Source of the DNA: Bimuria novae-zelandiae CBS 107.79
Lineage: Eukaryota > Ascomycota > Dothideomycetes > Pleosporales > Didymosphaeriaceae
Length of the DNA stretch: 64,000 nt
Direction: 5' to 3'
NCBI GenBank assembly: GCA_010015655.1
Contig: ML976696.1
Coordinates: 266,212-330,211 of the forward strand
The notes under the pieces: model-generated
What the model saw: only the letters and a program-made list of their open reading frames with translations
Databases searched by the model: none
What the model was told of the DNA's origin: nothing
Part shown: one piece after another, positions 25,482 to 37,235 of the stretch
Position numbering within the stretch: position 1 is the first letter of the stretch
Layout of the letters: every line of letters starts with the position of its first letter
Made by a program: the position numbers and the translations under genes

Positions 25482-25542
25482 GTTCATCCGATTGGCCACT
25501 TACATGTGGCCCGTGTACGGCAGATTCAGGCCCTGCGGGGGA
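25482..25542 (-). repeat. Right terminal inverted repeat of the piggyBac-type element
   Basis: Mirror of 23265-23325. It ends ...CCTGCGGGGGA, followed by TA. Confidence 0.85.
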
Positions 25543-25794
25543 TAGGATTATGAGCATATCATGAACAACGATGGAAGCCAATGGCGCTTGCCCTCCATTC
25601 ACCCTAGCTGCCGCCCATGACGTCAGCTTGCATCTTCACTTTCCATCCCCCTCCCAGTTCACCACGACGTGGATTATTCCACTTCTATCCTATCTTGATG
25701 CTTGTACTATATATTTCCCACATATTGTTTAATATCATAATATCACCCCTGCACCCTCCACCCACCAATCAACGATCAACGCAGCACCTCCAAA

Positions 25795-26355
25795 ATGGGC
25801 ATACCCTACTCCCGCGAGATCAACGCCGCCTTCGAGCAAGTCACGCCCCTCGTAGCCGCAGGCTTCAAAGTCCTGCAAACGATGAAAGACATCTCGATCC
25901 TACTCGCAGTGATCCAAGTCCTAACAGTGCTCTTCCTCGCCATGATACTATTCGTTCTGATACTCTTACTCTATTCTGTGAACCCTGATCTGGAAGTACG
26001 TGCTTGTTCACCCTTCGTTTGGCGCTTCCCAAGTGCTCATGTCTGACAACAGTACGAGCGCCGACACATAATAACTCCTCTGCTCAAATACCTCGCCTCA
26101 CTCACGCTATGGGCCGTATTCAAAGGCACCGTGACTCCAATAGCAGGCGTCTCCATCGCGCTAGGCGTGACGTGGTGGGTGTTTCGACTTGAGTATGAAG
26201 AGACGTATGAAATGGAGCGAACGGCGGATGAGGATGCGGATGAAGCGCTGGAAAGCATCAGTGGAGAAGGAGACAAGGATAAGAAAAAGAAGTCCAAAAG
26301 CAAGAAGGGGAAGAAGGGGAAGGGGAAGGGGAATGAGCTTGAAGAAGCTGAGTAA
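25795..26355 (+). CDS. Small two-helix membrane protein, function unknown
   Basis: Predicted 167 aa from exons 25795-25995 and 26053-26355 (57-nt intron, gtacgt...tctgac...cag, phase 0). One long hydrophobic segment lies at residues ~38-62 (ILLAVIQVLTVLFLAMILFV) and a second at ~80-105 (LASLTLWAVFKG, VSIALGVTWWVF). The tail is acidic and then strongly Lys-rich (KDKKKKSKSKKGKKGKGKG). The start follows the start context directly. I do not recognise the family. The 5' flank touches the piggyBac element about 250 bp upstream. Confidence 0.65.
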
Positions 26356-26914
26356 GGCCGCGAGAAGCAGGGTATTTATGATTACTCGGCGTATGATGGC
26401 AACCTCAACATCAAAGTCCAAAGTCCAACGAACGATCGATCACCGAATGAACATTCTTGTAATTAACCTCCTTGCTATGCGAGCGCGTTACAGGCAGTTT
26501 CCCCACAAGCTTTTAGTCCCCCATCTTGCCCGGGCGTATGGGTACTTTGGGACGAAGCTCACAACGAAGGACTCTGTATGTACAAGACGGCTTAAGGAGC
26601 GCAACAAAATAAGCATCTATAACACATGCATCGTATCAAGCAGCCGAGGTACCAAAAGCTGTTTGCAGGCACTGGGAACACGGGTGAAAAGGGGTTGAAA
26701 ATTTTATTACCGTCATGTGACCATGGGTAGCCCGCGGGCATCCCGCGGGCATGCATCGTTCAAGTGCTATCAGGGTACCATATGATCCTACATGTGCAAT
26801 CTCTTGCTTCCACTAAGCGCGATTCTTGAAGGTGCTCATCGATACCGCCCCGAATCTACAGGCAATGTGCTTACCCAGGATGGATCGTACTTAGGCCGAT
26901 GTGACTTACTGCAC
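26356..26914. other. Convergent intergenic region with GC palindromes
   Basis: About 560 bp between convergent genes. At about 26730-26754 the palindrome CCCGCGGG occurs twice, 10 bases apart, followed by GCATGC. No gene is supported; an overlapping plus-strand ORF is a shadow of the preceding gene in another frame. Confidence 0.4.
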
Positions 26915-28633
26915 TTAGCGAATGACCAGAGTCTTCACCACGTTGCAATCGATATCGTGGAGTGATTCCGGAAATTTACAAGCGTCGCCGAAAATACAGT
27001 TCTTAGTGCCTTTGGTCTTGTTCGTCTTCGACGGCGGGGCTGGGCAGCGGTGGCCATAAATGCACTTGATCTCCTGACAACCGCTTCCGTTCTGGCAGGG
27101 AGCCATCCGAGCAACAAGGCGAAGCGTGGCTATCTCGGCTTCCGTCGGGTTGTACTCATGCCTATAGAAGTCAGCAGGACTCCATCAAGAGATACATAGT
27201 CGGGGGTATACTCACAGGTGCGTACAAGCGTTACCAAACGGGCACTCGTTGCGCAAGAAGTGGACGTTACACATCTTGATCTTTTTGATCCGGTCCACCT
27301 CGTTCTTGTCATAGTCGCGGCACGGAGGATCAACGCGTTGGCCGATGCGATTACGGGCAATGATCTCTTCTCTATTGGCAGGCCTATACTCCGTCACTGG
27401 CTGAGGAGGAGGGGGGGCAGCAGCCAATGCAGCCCAGTTCTTAGTCTTGCTAACGAGCGCAAGTCCATCCAGGGTTGTTGTTGAAGGCGTACGCGGTAGA
27501 TCAATGAGGCTCCGCACTGAGGGCGTAGGCGAGTCTAAGGCCGCGGGTGCCGGCGGCAGACGAGTAGGTAAGCCATTGAAGACGTTGTAATTCTTGACAG
27601 GAGCAGGCGAGACCGAAGCTGGCACACCTAGGACGTTGATTTTAGCTTCACGGAACAAGCCGTCAAACTTCTTAGTCTTGTACGGCAATCCGAGAAGCTC
27701 CTTCTCAAAGGGGACCCCTTCCAGTAGCGTCACTTTGGAGATTTTAGTGACGTCACCCATATACTCTTCCAAAGGTCGAGCGAAGCCGTTATCGTGCGAG
27801 CAGCCGAAGAAAATTTGACGGCAGTGGAAGTCATCAATAAATAGTTTCAAGGTCTCTACTCTCTGGTCAGCTTGTCCCAGAACATGGGAAGTAAAGCCAC
27901 GCGTACCGATGATCTTGTCATCTGCGCGATCTTTGCCCGGACCGACGTCAATGAAATCAAATAAAGTCCGTCCGTTGGTGAAGCCACGAACAAACTCCTC
28001 AAAGTGGCTGACCTCCTCTATGAGTCCAGCACGCACGAGAGTCTCGGCAAGCCCCTTGACGTTGGCATACACTCGGCATAGGACGCGGGACGTTGTAGGT
28101 ATCGTTTCGGTCTCGCGTTCAATGTACGTGACAACTTGGCGGTAGAGGGTAGCCGCAGCCTCTTTACCGCCGACGAGGCCCTTCAGAAGAAACTCGTTCG
28201 CAAAGATCATGCCGTCGCCATCAATGAGGATCATAACAAACGGGTTGCGCTCCTGCGTGAGGTCAGTTTCTTTCACGCCCTCGAAAATGTTACAGATGAG
28301 CCTGGGGTGGTTTGACCCACGTACCAGAGCTGCTTGCACACCCGCGAGTTGCTGCTTCAGCTGCTGAACTTGTAGTTGATCACTAGGGGAACTCAGAAGG
28401 CGCTGATATTCCTGTGTGACGTATTCGTAGCGCGTCATGAGTTCCTCAATCACCTGGTTCTTCTCTTGATCGTTACGAAAGATTTTGTCGATTCGAGCCC
28501 ACATCGACGCCGGATCGCTGGCAGTCGACTCCCCATATGCACGAGCGCTCGAAGCTTGGGCAGGCGCGCGCACGGGCGTGCCGATAGGGACCATAGGGGA
28601 ATTGCCGTTCGAGAAAAATGATGCAGGTGCCAT
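26915..28633 (-). CDS. PIN/NYN-like domain plus CCCH zinc-finger protein
   Basis: Predicted 554 aa from exons 28633-27216 and 27161-26915 (54-nt intron). Residues ~55-105 look coiled-coil. Residues ~130-305 form an alpha/beta domain with ILIDGDGMIF (Asp138/140), FIDVGPGKDRADDKI (Asp229, 235, 238/239) and FFGCSHDNGFARPL (Asp281), a spacing of acidic residues like NYN/PIN-fold nucleases. The C-terminus carries a CCCH finger (C-x8-C-x5-C-x3-H, in CNVHFLRNECPFGNACTHLH) and two further Cys/His clusters (CQNGSGC...CIYGHRC and CIFGDAC). Related fungal CCCH proteins are recognisable but unnamed. Nuclease activity on RNA is my inference from fold-like motifs and the zinc fingers. Confidence 0.7.
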
Positions 28634-29292
28634 TGTGCGTGAGAAGTGTGTGTGAGAAGACACCTGGGCAGGCGCGTATAGTCCAGAGGGCGTGAGGTTT
28701 GGAGACTGGCGGCGTTGAGTGTGGTCAGTGTGGTGAGAAAGGAAAAGTTCGGGCACAAGTTGAAATAGTGAGGTGCGACTTGTGGGCTGTCAGAACGGGC
28801 GGCGCCCACGGTACCGACTGAAACAGAAGTGACGAAGAAAATCGAACTTTGGAAGTGACAGCCTGGGTGGACTTAAGAGAGAAGGGAGAGACTGATGCGG
28901 CCGCTGCTGTTAGTCGGGGATGAAATGGGAATTGTCGGTGCGACAGGCCACTGCAAACACGCGCTGCGCCGTATGGATCACTGCAGCGGAGGCGGTGAGG
29001 GTGCAAACAGAACAAGACAGGCCTGATATAGTCGTATAGAGTCTACGCGGAAATGTATGTTTTTGCGCTCCTCGTTCTCGTGCAGAGACGTAGTGAAACA
29101 GCGACGCATCGCGATTGGAGAAGGCGGCGATTGGCGAGGTGAGCTCCTCTTTGGGCTAGCCTGGCTGGGTGGAGGAAGGTGCAATCGCTGGGTAGCTCCA
29201 CCCCATAGACGCACTGTGAGGCCACGTTCGTCTCCCCTCATCCCATCTCTGCTGTGTGCGCATCCGTCGCCTGATTCCTGCCGCCGCCCATC
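28634..29292. promoter_or_regulatory. Divergent intergenic region, CCCH protein / TRAP-alpha
   Basis: About 660 bp between divergent start codons; both promoters must be here. Overlapping ORFs on both strands are not protein-like. No repeat was seen. Confidence 0.4.
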
Positions 29293-30256
29293 ATGATCGC
29301 CTGGAAACTGTCTTCGCTCTTTCTCTTCTCGCTGCGGGCTCTCAATGCCTTCGCAGCGATTGAGGTGAGACTGTAATTTTGACGATGCATGACATCAATC
29401 ACTGACGATTGCTCTTTCAGGTCGAGAACGTCGAAGAGGTCGTCGAGAGCGAGCAGGCCCAGACGCCCAACCTCAAAGTCTCCATCTCGGCGAGCTTCCC
29501 GCAGTCTGAGATCTTCGGCGTCAAGCTGATTAACGGCCACGCGACCCAGGCCCGTCTGTCCATCAACAACCAGGAGCCCGAGCCCGTCACGGTCGCTATC
29601 ATCGGTGGCTCGCTGATCAAGGATGCGGGCGACCAGACGCATATTTTGCGCAACCTCACCGGCCAGCGCTATGGATTGGAGATTCCGGGCGGCGAGGAGC
29701 AGACGTTGACCTACAGCTTCGCCACCGAGATGCACCCCCAGGACGTCCGTCTGCAGCTCGTAGCTGTGGTTCAGGATAAGAAGAACAACTTTTTTACCCT
29801 CTCCGCCTACAACGAGACTGTCACAATCGTTGAGGCTCCTACCAGCATCTTCGACCCGCAAATGTACGCAGCTTCCCGATTACTCCTCCCTTTTCGCTAC
29901 TCTTGACTGAGATCCGATGGCTGACCGCTTGTAATAGCATCTTCCTTTACATTGTCCTCCTAGGTGCGTTCGGCGGAACCGTCTACTTCATCTACAACAC
30001 CTGGATCACGACCCTCTTCCCTCAGCAGAAGCGCGGCGGCAAGGGCGGTGAGCGTGCGAAGAAGTCGTCCGAGGGCTCCAAGAAGGTCGACCCCACCAAG
30101 CAGGTTGCTGTTGTTGGCGCTGATGGCCCGGCTGTCACCAGCGGCGCGAAGGCCTACGATGAGAGCTGGATCCCGGCGCAGCACCTGCAGCGTCCGGAGG
30201 CCAAGCGCATCAGCTCCGGTCGGGGCGGAACTCCCAAAACCAAGGTCAAGATCTAA
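29293..30256 (+). CDS. Translocon-associated protein alpha (TRAP-alpha / Irc22-like)
   Basis: Predicted 277 aa from exons 29293-29364, 29421-29863 and 29938-30256. The N-terminal signal sequence (LSSLFLFSLRALNAFAA) ends at the first intron. The lumenal beta-sandwich region includes ISASFPQSEIFGVKLINGHATQ and FATEMHPQDVRLQLVAVVQD, typical of TRAP-alpha. Exon 3 opens with the membrane helix (FLYIVLLGAFGGTVYFIYNTW) and ends in a Lys/Gly-rich cytosolic tail. The family sits beside the Sec61 channel in the ER membrane. Both introns are short and canonical and splice in frame. A 207-codon ORF on the opposite strand is a shadow. Confidence 0.85.
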
Positions 30257-30768
30257 GCGAACATCTGTACCAGATCAGGATGCGTTTGGGGTGTCGCAAA
30301 GATTGAGGCAGGAATTATTGGATATCAAGGAGATTTGCCTGGTGGATGGCATTACATTCTTACCATTTTGTAAGAATAAGAGTTGGAGGCGGACGCTATT
30401 TTTACATGGATCTGGCAATGGAAGCGTGCATTGACATTTGGAAAGCATTCGTTCGGAAGGGATCAACATTTGATGCTTGAATTGTAGTACTACTCTATAT
30501 GACACCTAAAAGTTCTACCAGGCTTGTACAACTACGGGAAAGGATAGAGGAACATGCGCTGTCAAGGGTATATCGTGCTACAACATCGTGTTCGTTTCCA
30601 TATCCATACTACGTCCCCCTTCTAGCTGCGGTCGTGAAGATTCCGAGAGGTTGTGACGTGACAATGTGGTGCTCACGCTCCTCTGCTCTTGCATTTGAGC
30701 TCCTTCATCTGGCTGTCGTGGTTCCGCAGGCCTGAGCTCATGTTCGCGGCGCAGGGTAATTTTGCTCC
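30257..30768. other. Convergent intergenic region
   Basis: About 510 bp of 3' flanks between TRAP-alpha and aprataxin. Nothing else is recognised. Confidence 0.4.
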
Positions 30769-31802
30769 TCACTCACGCTTCCACGTCTCAAACTCCTCGT
30801 CAAGGTGCGTCTTCAGCTTCGCAAACTTATTCCCGAAATCCTTTCCACATCTCCAACACCGCATATCCCAATTCGGCCAGTCCCCAGGATGAAGCCTCGC
30901 ACTGTCCTCCTCTAGCGGAAAGTCTTCCAAGCCCACTAGAAAACTCGTGGTGAAGCTCAAGTAGTGCTTCTTATGTTTCATCCACGGTGAGTGCATGTCC
31001 CGCGAAAGAACGTGCACGTGTAGATGATTCATGGACGGATGCGTGTGTACGCCGGCTATTATTTCGCGGGACCAGTCACGGCCTGATGGCAGGAAGGCGT
31101 CGCGTTCAGAGGCTGAGGGAGGATCGGGACTGGACATCAAGGTCTCGAGGGCGGATTGGTAGGGCGAATCGGAGGCGCTGAGGAGGCCGTATTGTCTACG
31201 GAGTTCGGCAGCTGCAAGGGTTTTGAGGCGCTCTACGCGGGGTTTTAGTTTCGCGAGGAAGGTGGTATTCGTGGAGAGGATCTCGAGCGGATGCTGGAAG
31301 TAGAGCTTTGGGTCGCGGGGTAGAAGAAGGAGGTGTACGCTGCGTGTTGTGTCAAATGACGAGTGTTGAGGAGGATGGAGTAGAGCAGCGCTCACCTGGC
31401 TTTCGGATACTTATCCTGTATTACTACGAAGTCGTCATCGTAATCGATCACCCTACCCTCTGGGTTGTTCTGTGGGTGCTCGATATATATGCCTAAGCCA
31501 TCTCGGGCATCGAAATGCTTCGATTTGAAGGAAGAAGGCTGCGCCGCTGTTTTGCCCTTGTTTGTATTCTCAGTGACCGCTTTCGGTTTTGGTTTTGTAG
31601 ACATGAGTTCTGTGACTGGGTCGTTACTTTAGGCATCGGTCATGTTCATTGAAGCGTTGTACATACAAGCATTTCGGGGCTTCTTTGTGGTTGCTGGGCC
31701 ATCTTCTGCCGGTATGTGCGGTGCTGCATCGCCAGTGATCTCTTCAGCGGTGACAACTTCAGGGCCATCATCAGCGCGTATGACTGAATCATGGGAGGCC
31801 AT
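30769..31802 (-). CDS. Aprataxin (Hnt3-type DNA-adenylate hydrolase)
   Basis: Predicted 308 aa from exons 31802-31667, 31615-31396 and 31339-30769. It removes AMP left on DNA 5' ends by abortive ligation, in the nucleus. The HIT-domain active-site triad is visible (HPSMNHLHVHVLS), preceded by VHLLLLPRD, and a C-terminal zinc finger of the C2HE type is present (CWRCGKDF...H...E). The first exon (MASHDSVI...KKPRNA) joins at a 51-nt intron to FTELMSTKP; using only the internal ATG at 31604 would lose ~49 residues of a recognisable fungal N-terminus. Intron 2 (56 nt) joins YPKA to SVHLLLLPRD. It is divergent from the DEAH helicase gene. Confidence 0.88.
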
Positions 31803-32371
31803 TGTGGAACGCTTTTGACGTGGTCGGCCCCGTAGGTAGCGGTCCGATGAGCTGAATCGTGAGTAAGGAGCAACAAAATTTACGTGTTGAGCAGTACGAT
31901 GGAGTCTCGTATATTCGTAATATTGGTTGAAGCGCATAGACTTAAGCTTCTGTAAAGATTGTGGTCACCAGGACTCTGAGAACGATGACGAACGTGAGAT
32001 TGTGTTCGGAAGCATTCCGAGTCACGCCAAGCATCGGAACCGAAAGCTGGCACTCTATGCGACGGTGCATCGAGCTTTCTGCCCATAACTTTCAATATGC
32101 ATGCGCGAGTGAGGACCACTCTTACCTCATATATCCCACGGCACCGCTTTCGAGAGCGGCCGCGAGACCCCCCAAGTGGCTAAGCCCTTCTCCAGGTTGC
32201 ACGTTGCCTGCGCCCTTCCCCGAGGCAAACAGTGCTTATCCCGGTGGGCACAAATATTTTTGGGTCTACACTAAGTGAACATTTGCCTCTAGCCGTACAT
32301 TTCTACGACGTCCATGGAGCCTCTAGAAACCATATATCACGCCCGCTCAAATCCGTAACAGCCGTGCAAAT
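31803..32371. promoter_or_regulatory. Divergent intergenic region, aprataxin / DEAH helicase
   Basis: About 570 bp between divergent starts; both promoters must lie here. No protein-like ORF or repeat was seen. Confidence 0.4.
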
Positions 32372-35300
32372 ATGCCGAATAAACCTCATGCCCCGCGCGG
32401 GCAAAAGAAAACCGTCCCGCCGGAGGAAGATACGAGCTACATTGTCTTCGATGACGGAAAGGGCAAAAAGAAGAAAGGCGGCAATGCTCCTAACGCTGCG
32501 GAGAGCAGCAAGACTGAAGCGAAAGCGAAAGGCAAAGCACCTGCAGAACAACCTGCTGATGCGCCAAAGAAGCCAGACACCAGGACATTGATTGCTGGCG
32601 CATCGTGGACCGGCAAGCTTCCCGTCGCCTTGCTCTCCGAGTACTTTCAGAAGCAGAAGTGGAATAAGCCGGACTACAAGATGCGGAATGAGGGCGGCGT
32701 CTACTCTGCACATGTGGTTATATCGAAGACGAACCCTAAAACGCGGGAGACAACTACTCTGCCACCTATCCATATTCCACTGGAACTTGCAAAGAAGGCT
32801 CGCCAACCTTCTGCTGTGGAAGCTCGCAACTTTGCGGCGGCCTATACGCTCTTCCGAGTCGCAAGCGCGAAGAACATGCATATGATGCTGCCACCGACCT
32901 ACAAGGACCTCTGGAAAGGAGAGTTCAACGACCTCAAGAAGAAAGACGAGACTTCAGGCAATGCATGGATGTACGAGGCCGATCCGTTTTTCGGGCATGT
33001 GGAACGCGAAAAGGCGAAAGAGGCTGCGGCGAAAGAACGCGAGAAGAAAGAGAGGGCTCGTGTGGAGGCTGCGAAGGCACATAATCTTACGCCGGGAATG
33101 TCCACTCCGAATGCGCAAGGTGCACCTCCAAGTCGGAACATTCTGAAGGGTTGGGAGCGTGTGCCGAAGATCGAGCTCGGAAAGAGGACAAGGAAGCAAG
33201 CTGAGCGACTCATTCGCCGAGATGCAGTCTGGAACCCGAATGGGATACTTATGGATGTCAACACTCGCAACAAGGTCGTAGAAGAAGTCACAAATTTGGG
33301 CTTCCGGAGAAGCCACGTCGAAGAGGCTTGTGAGATTTGCAAAGACCGCGAAGAAGTCATCGAGTGGCTGTTGATTCATGTTCCAGAAGATGACTTACCG
33401 TCTTGGAGTCTTCCAGATGGCTATGTCGCCGGCGTCAGTATGGCCAGCTCAAATTTGAAGCGCGAGGGAGCCATAAAACGCCTGGCAGCCGCTGGATACG
33501 CCGTAGAGCTTTGCGAAGAGGCGTATGACAACCAGGGCGGAGACGAACGAAAAGCGGCATCGGTCCTACAAGCACATCTTCTTCAGCCTACGGACAGTGA
33601 TGAAGAGATAGCCACGGACCTGGAGCACCTTGCGATCGAGGAGGACACCGATGAGGCAGACATGGATTCTTGGGAAGAGGAAATGTCGTCTCTAGGAGCC
33701 ATCTACGACAAGCTCTTCTCACGACCGGCACCCACCATGTGCCGCATAGAGCTCGACATTAAACAGCAGGGTAAGCGCTTGATACTCCAAGTTTACCGCC
33801 CATTTGGGCCGTATCCAGCCGTATTACCAATCATTACATTCGAAGCCGATATTCCTGCCTACATTCGTTTGAGCATAATCCGGAAAGCGCTGTTACATGC
33901 GCAAGAGAACTTTCTCGGGATGCCCATGATTTATGATATCGTGGACTGGCTTCAACAAAATGCCAGGGAAATTTTCAAGAACCCGGGACGGCTCACGGAC
34001 GTCTCTGCCGGTTTGTCTGCGGATCATCAAACTTCCAATCCGCAGATCCACTCGAAGAGTAAAGCTAGACCTCGAAGACCTATTGATTGGAAACCCGCAA
34101 CTCCTCAGAGCCAAAAGCTACTGGCTGAATGGGAAGCTAAGCAAAAGACGCCGGCGCAGCAGAAGATGATGGCGGCACGCCAGTCTTTGCCTGCTTGGAG
34201 ATTGCGCGAGCAGATAGTGGAGACTGTGAACCAATGTCAGGTCACTATCATTTCTGGTGAGACGGGCTCCGGAAAATCAAGTAAGTGATAAAGAATGTTT
34301 CGATGCCTTGCAGCAAACTGATTCTTTTATTAGCACAATCTGTTCAGTTCGTGTTGGATGACTTCATTCAGCGACAGCTTGGTAGTGTGGCAAACATCGT
34401 ATGTACGCAACCGCGCAGGATATCAGCCCTTGGTCTTGCGGATCGCGTTGCGGATGAACGATGCTCCCAAGTCGGAGACGAAATCGGATACACTATTCGG
34501 GGGGAATCAAAACAGAGACCAGGCGCGACAAAAATTACCTTCGTCACCACTGGTGTGCTCCTGAGACGACTGCAGACCTCAGGTGGTAGTTCGGACGACG
34601 TGGTGGCTGCGCTTGCTGATGTCAGCCATGTTGTCGTTGACGAGGTTCACGAGCGCAGCCTCGACACAGACTTTCTCCTTGTCCTGCTTCGCGATATTCT
34701 TCGACGACGCAAAGATCTCAAAGTCATCTTGATGAGCGCCACTCTTGACGCAGACGTTTTTGAGCGGTACTTCCACGATGTCGGCCCAGTGGGACGTGTA
34801 GAAATCCAAGGTCGAACATACCCAGTGCAGGATTGGTACATGGACGACATTGTGCATGCGACTGGTTTTTCAGGTGCAGATGCCGAAGTTGAAGAAGACC
34901 GTGGAGGAAAGCCACTGGCCGGCAACCTCATGAGCGTCGGCTTTGGTATCAATTACGATCTCATCGCTGAGACAGTGCACTACATTGACCAACAGCTCGG
35001 CGAAAAGGATGGTGGTATTCTGATATTCCTGCCCGGAACCATGGAGATTGACAGGACGATTCAGGCCCTGCGAAACTTCTCCAATTTTCATGCTCTGCCC
35101 TTGCATGCTTCTCTTCTGCCAGTGGAGCAGAAACGCGTCTTCCCTCCAGCACCTCCGGGAAAACGCAAGATCATAGCTGCCACGAATGTTGCAGAAACGT
35201 CAATTACTATCGAAGATATCGTTGCTGTTATTGATACCGGCCGTGTCAAAGAAACGAGCTTCGATCCTCAGAACAACATGGTGCGGCTTGCAGAGACTTG

Positions 35301-36570
35301 GGCCTCGCGAGCGGCTTGTAAGCAACGACGTGGTCGTGCTGGTCGTGTGCGGGCTGGCGAATGTTACAAGCTCTATACGCGCAATGCCGAAGCCAAGATG
35401 ATGGAGCGACCCGAGCCTGAGATAAGACGCGTGCCGTTGGAACAGCTCTGCTTGTCTATCAAGGCAATGGGCGTGCAGGATGTATCTAACTTCCTTGCCT
35501 CAGCACTCACACCTCCCGAAAGCACCGCCGTCGAAGGTGCCGTTAGGCTGCTGAATCAGATGGGTGCAATTGCAGATGACGAACTTACCGCTCTCGGCCG
35601 GCACATGTCCATGATTCCAGCAGATTTGCGCTGTGGCAAGCTTCTTGTGTACGGCGCCACATTCGGGTGCCTTGAAGCTGCTCTCACCATTTCCTCGGTT
35701 CTTACCGCTCGGAGTCCCTTCCTTTCTCCTCGCGAGCGCGACGCGGAGACGCGGAACGAGTTTGAGCGTATCCGCTCTTCCTTCTCTAATAATAATGGCG
35801 ATCTTCTCATCGACCTGCGAGCATACGAACAATGGTCTGCGCTCCGCAATAAGGGTGTACCAGCACGCGATCTTAGGTCATGGTGCGCCACCAACCGCCT
35901 CTCATCCCAAACTCTCTTCGACATTGCCTCCAACCGCTCGCAATACCTCTCATCACTTAAAGAGATTTCTTTCATCCCTACCACCTATTCCAGCAACAAT
36001 CCTCAAACATACGGTCCATACAATAAGCAGAACCACAACGACGTCCTCATCCGCGCTCTCATCGCGGGCTCTTTCAACCCCCAAATCGCCCGCATTCAAC
36101 TGCCTGACAAGAAGTTTGCAGCAGGTATAGCTGGTGCTGTCGAGCTTGATCCCTCGGCCCGGGAAATTAAGTATTTTAACCAAGAGAATGGGCGCATCTT
36201 CGTACACCCCAGCTCCTCCCTGTTCTCGGCTCAAACATTCCCTTCGAATGCCGCTTTCATCGCGTACTTCAACAAGATGGCTACCTCGAAGATCTTCATA
36301 CGCGACCTCACACCCTTCAACGCGTACAGTCTGTTGATGTTCGCAGGAGATATCAGGGTCGATACGTTAGGCAGGGGTCTGGTTGTAGATGACTGGATTA
36401 GGCTGAGAGGTTGGGCCAGGATCGGTGTATTGGTCAGTCGATTGAGGAGTATGTTGGATAGGGTACTTGAGGGGAAGGTTAGGGAGCCGGGACGAGAGCT
36501 TAGCGAGAGGGAGGGGGATGTTGTGGATGTCGTGAGGGGATTGGTAGAAAGGGATGGGCTAGATAACTAG
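32372..36570 (+). CDS. DEAH/DExH-box RNA helicase with UBA and RWD domains
   Basis: Predicted 1381 aa from exons 32372-34280 and 34334-36570; the 53-nt intron falls inside motif I (GSGKS|TQS). Order: basic low-complexity N-terminus, UBA-like segments from residue ~300 (VEEVTNLGFRRSHVEEAC), an RWD domain from ~437 (EEMSSLGAIYDKLF...FLGMPMIYDIVDWL), then the helicase core with GETGSGKS, TQPRRISA, DEVH, SAT and QRRGRAGRV, followed by helicase-associated and OB-fold domains. The layout matches the animal DHX57/DHX29 group and fission yeast Ucp12, which act on RNA, with roles in translation or ribosome biogenesis suggested for relatives. The motif II sequence is DEVH rather than DEAH. No damage was seen over 4.1 kb. 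Confidence 0.88.
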
Positions 36571-37235
36571 AGCTGGAGTTTAGACTTCGGAGTGCTTGGC
36601 TTGGTGTGTCATATGGCCACTTCGTATAGAATGGAAGTACTGGCCTGATTTTTCATGCGGGATTATGAGTCGACCTGGGTGAGTATCCTTCCTACCAGCT
36701 GAGCACATGCAAGAATGTGAATTCTGGACAGTCAGGTGGAGGACGAACAGTGGGGTACGTACCCAGCTGGAATCTTGCCTGCGATATATACCGCTAATCT
36801 TAGAGGATAACTCAGAGTTTCCAAGTATCTGATCTCTGGCTGGTTATTGAGGCGAGTGTACCGTGTAACAGGGGTTGACTGCACCCCGCCACATGCTGAT
36901 TGTGACGCAGGCGAGGCGCACTTCCTGCGGCCTTCAGCTCAACACACATCAGCTTTGCGAAAGACACCTCCTTCCGTCCTAATCTCCATTACAGCGCTGT
37001 AATTGTTTGCCGTTGTTCTATGTTTTTTGCTCAGCGAGTTCGTATATACGCGCCGTGATCGCTCCCCAACATTTCGCATTCTCAGCCTTGTCGATATTGG
37101 GCACTACCTATCTCAACAAGTACAAACAGTGTCATGACATTTACTGGCTTCAAATGCCTGTAGGTTATGATGGGTTTGTCGTATTAAAACGGCCGCTTAC
37201 CGCCCTAGATCCCCGGCCACCGCTGTACGACATGT
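36571..37235. other. Intergenic region 3' of the helicase gene
   Basis: About 660 bp with no recognisable gene. It may contain the former promoter and first exon of the PHD-finger pseudogene. Confidence 0.4.

Larger units (their letters stand above)
23265..25542 (+). mobile_element. piggyBac-type DNA transposon (contains assembly gap)
   Basis: Bounded by inverted repeats whose first ~38 bases (TCCCCCGCAGGGCCTGAATC...) are essentially identical at both ends. The bases outside are TA on each side (23263-23264 and 25543-25544), whereas classical piggyBac elements duplicate TTAA. One transposase gene fills the interior. Apart from the N gap no stop or frameshift is seen, so this copy looks young. 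Confidence 0.85.

Noticed and set aside
29238..29861. 207-codon minus-strand ORF
   Set aside because: Antisense to TRAP-alpha exon 2, which has a clear family match; no independent motifs.
31629..31937. Separate small gene upstream of aprataxin
   Set aside because: It is the first exon of aprataxin: a 51-nt intron joins KKPRNA to FTELMS in frame.
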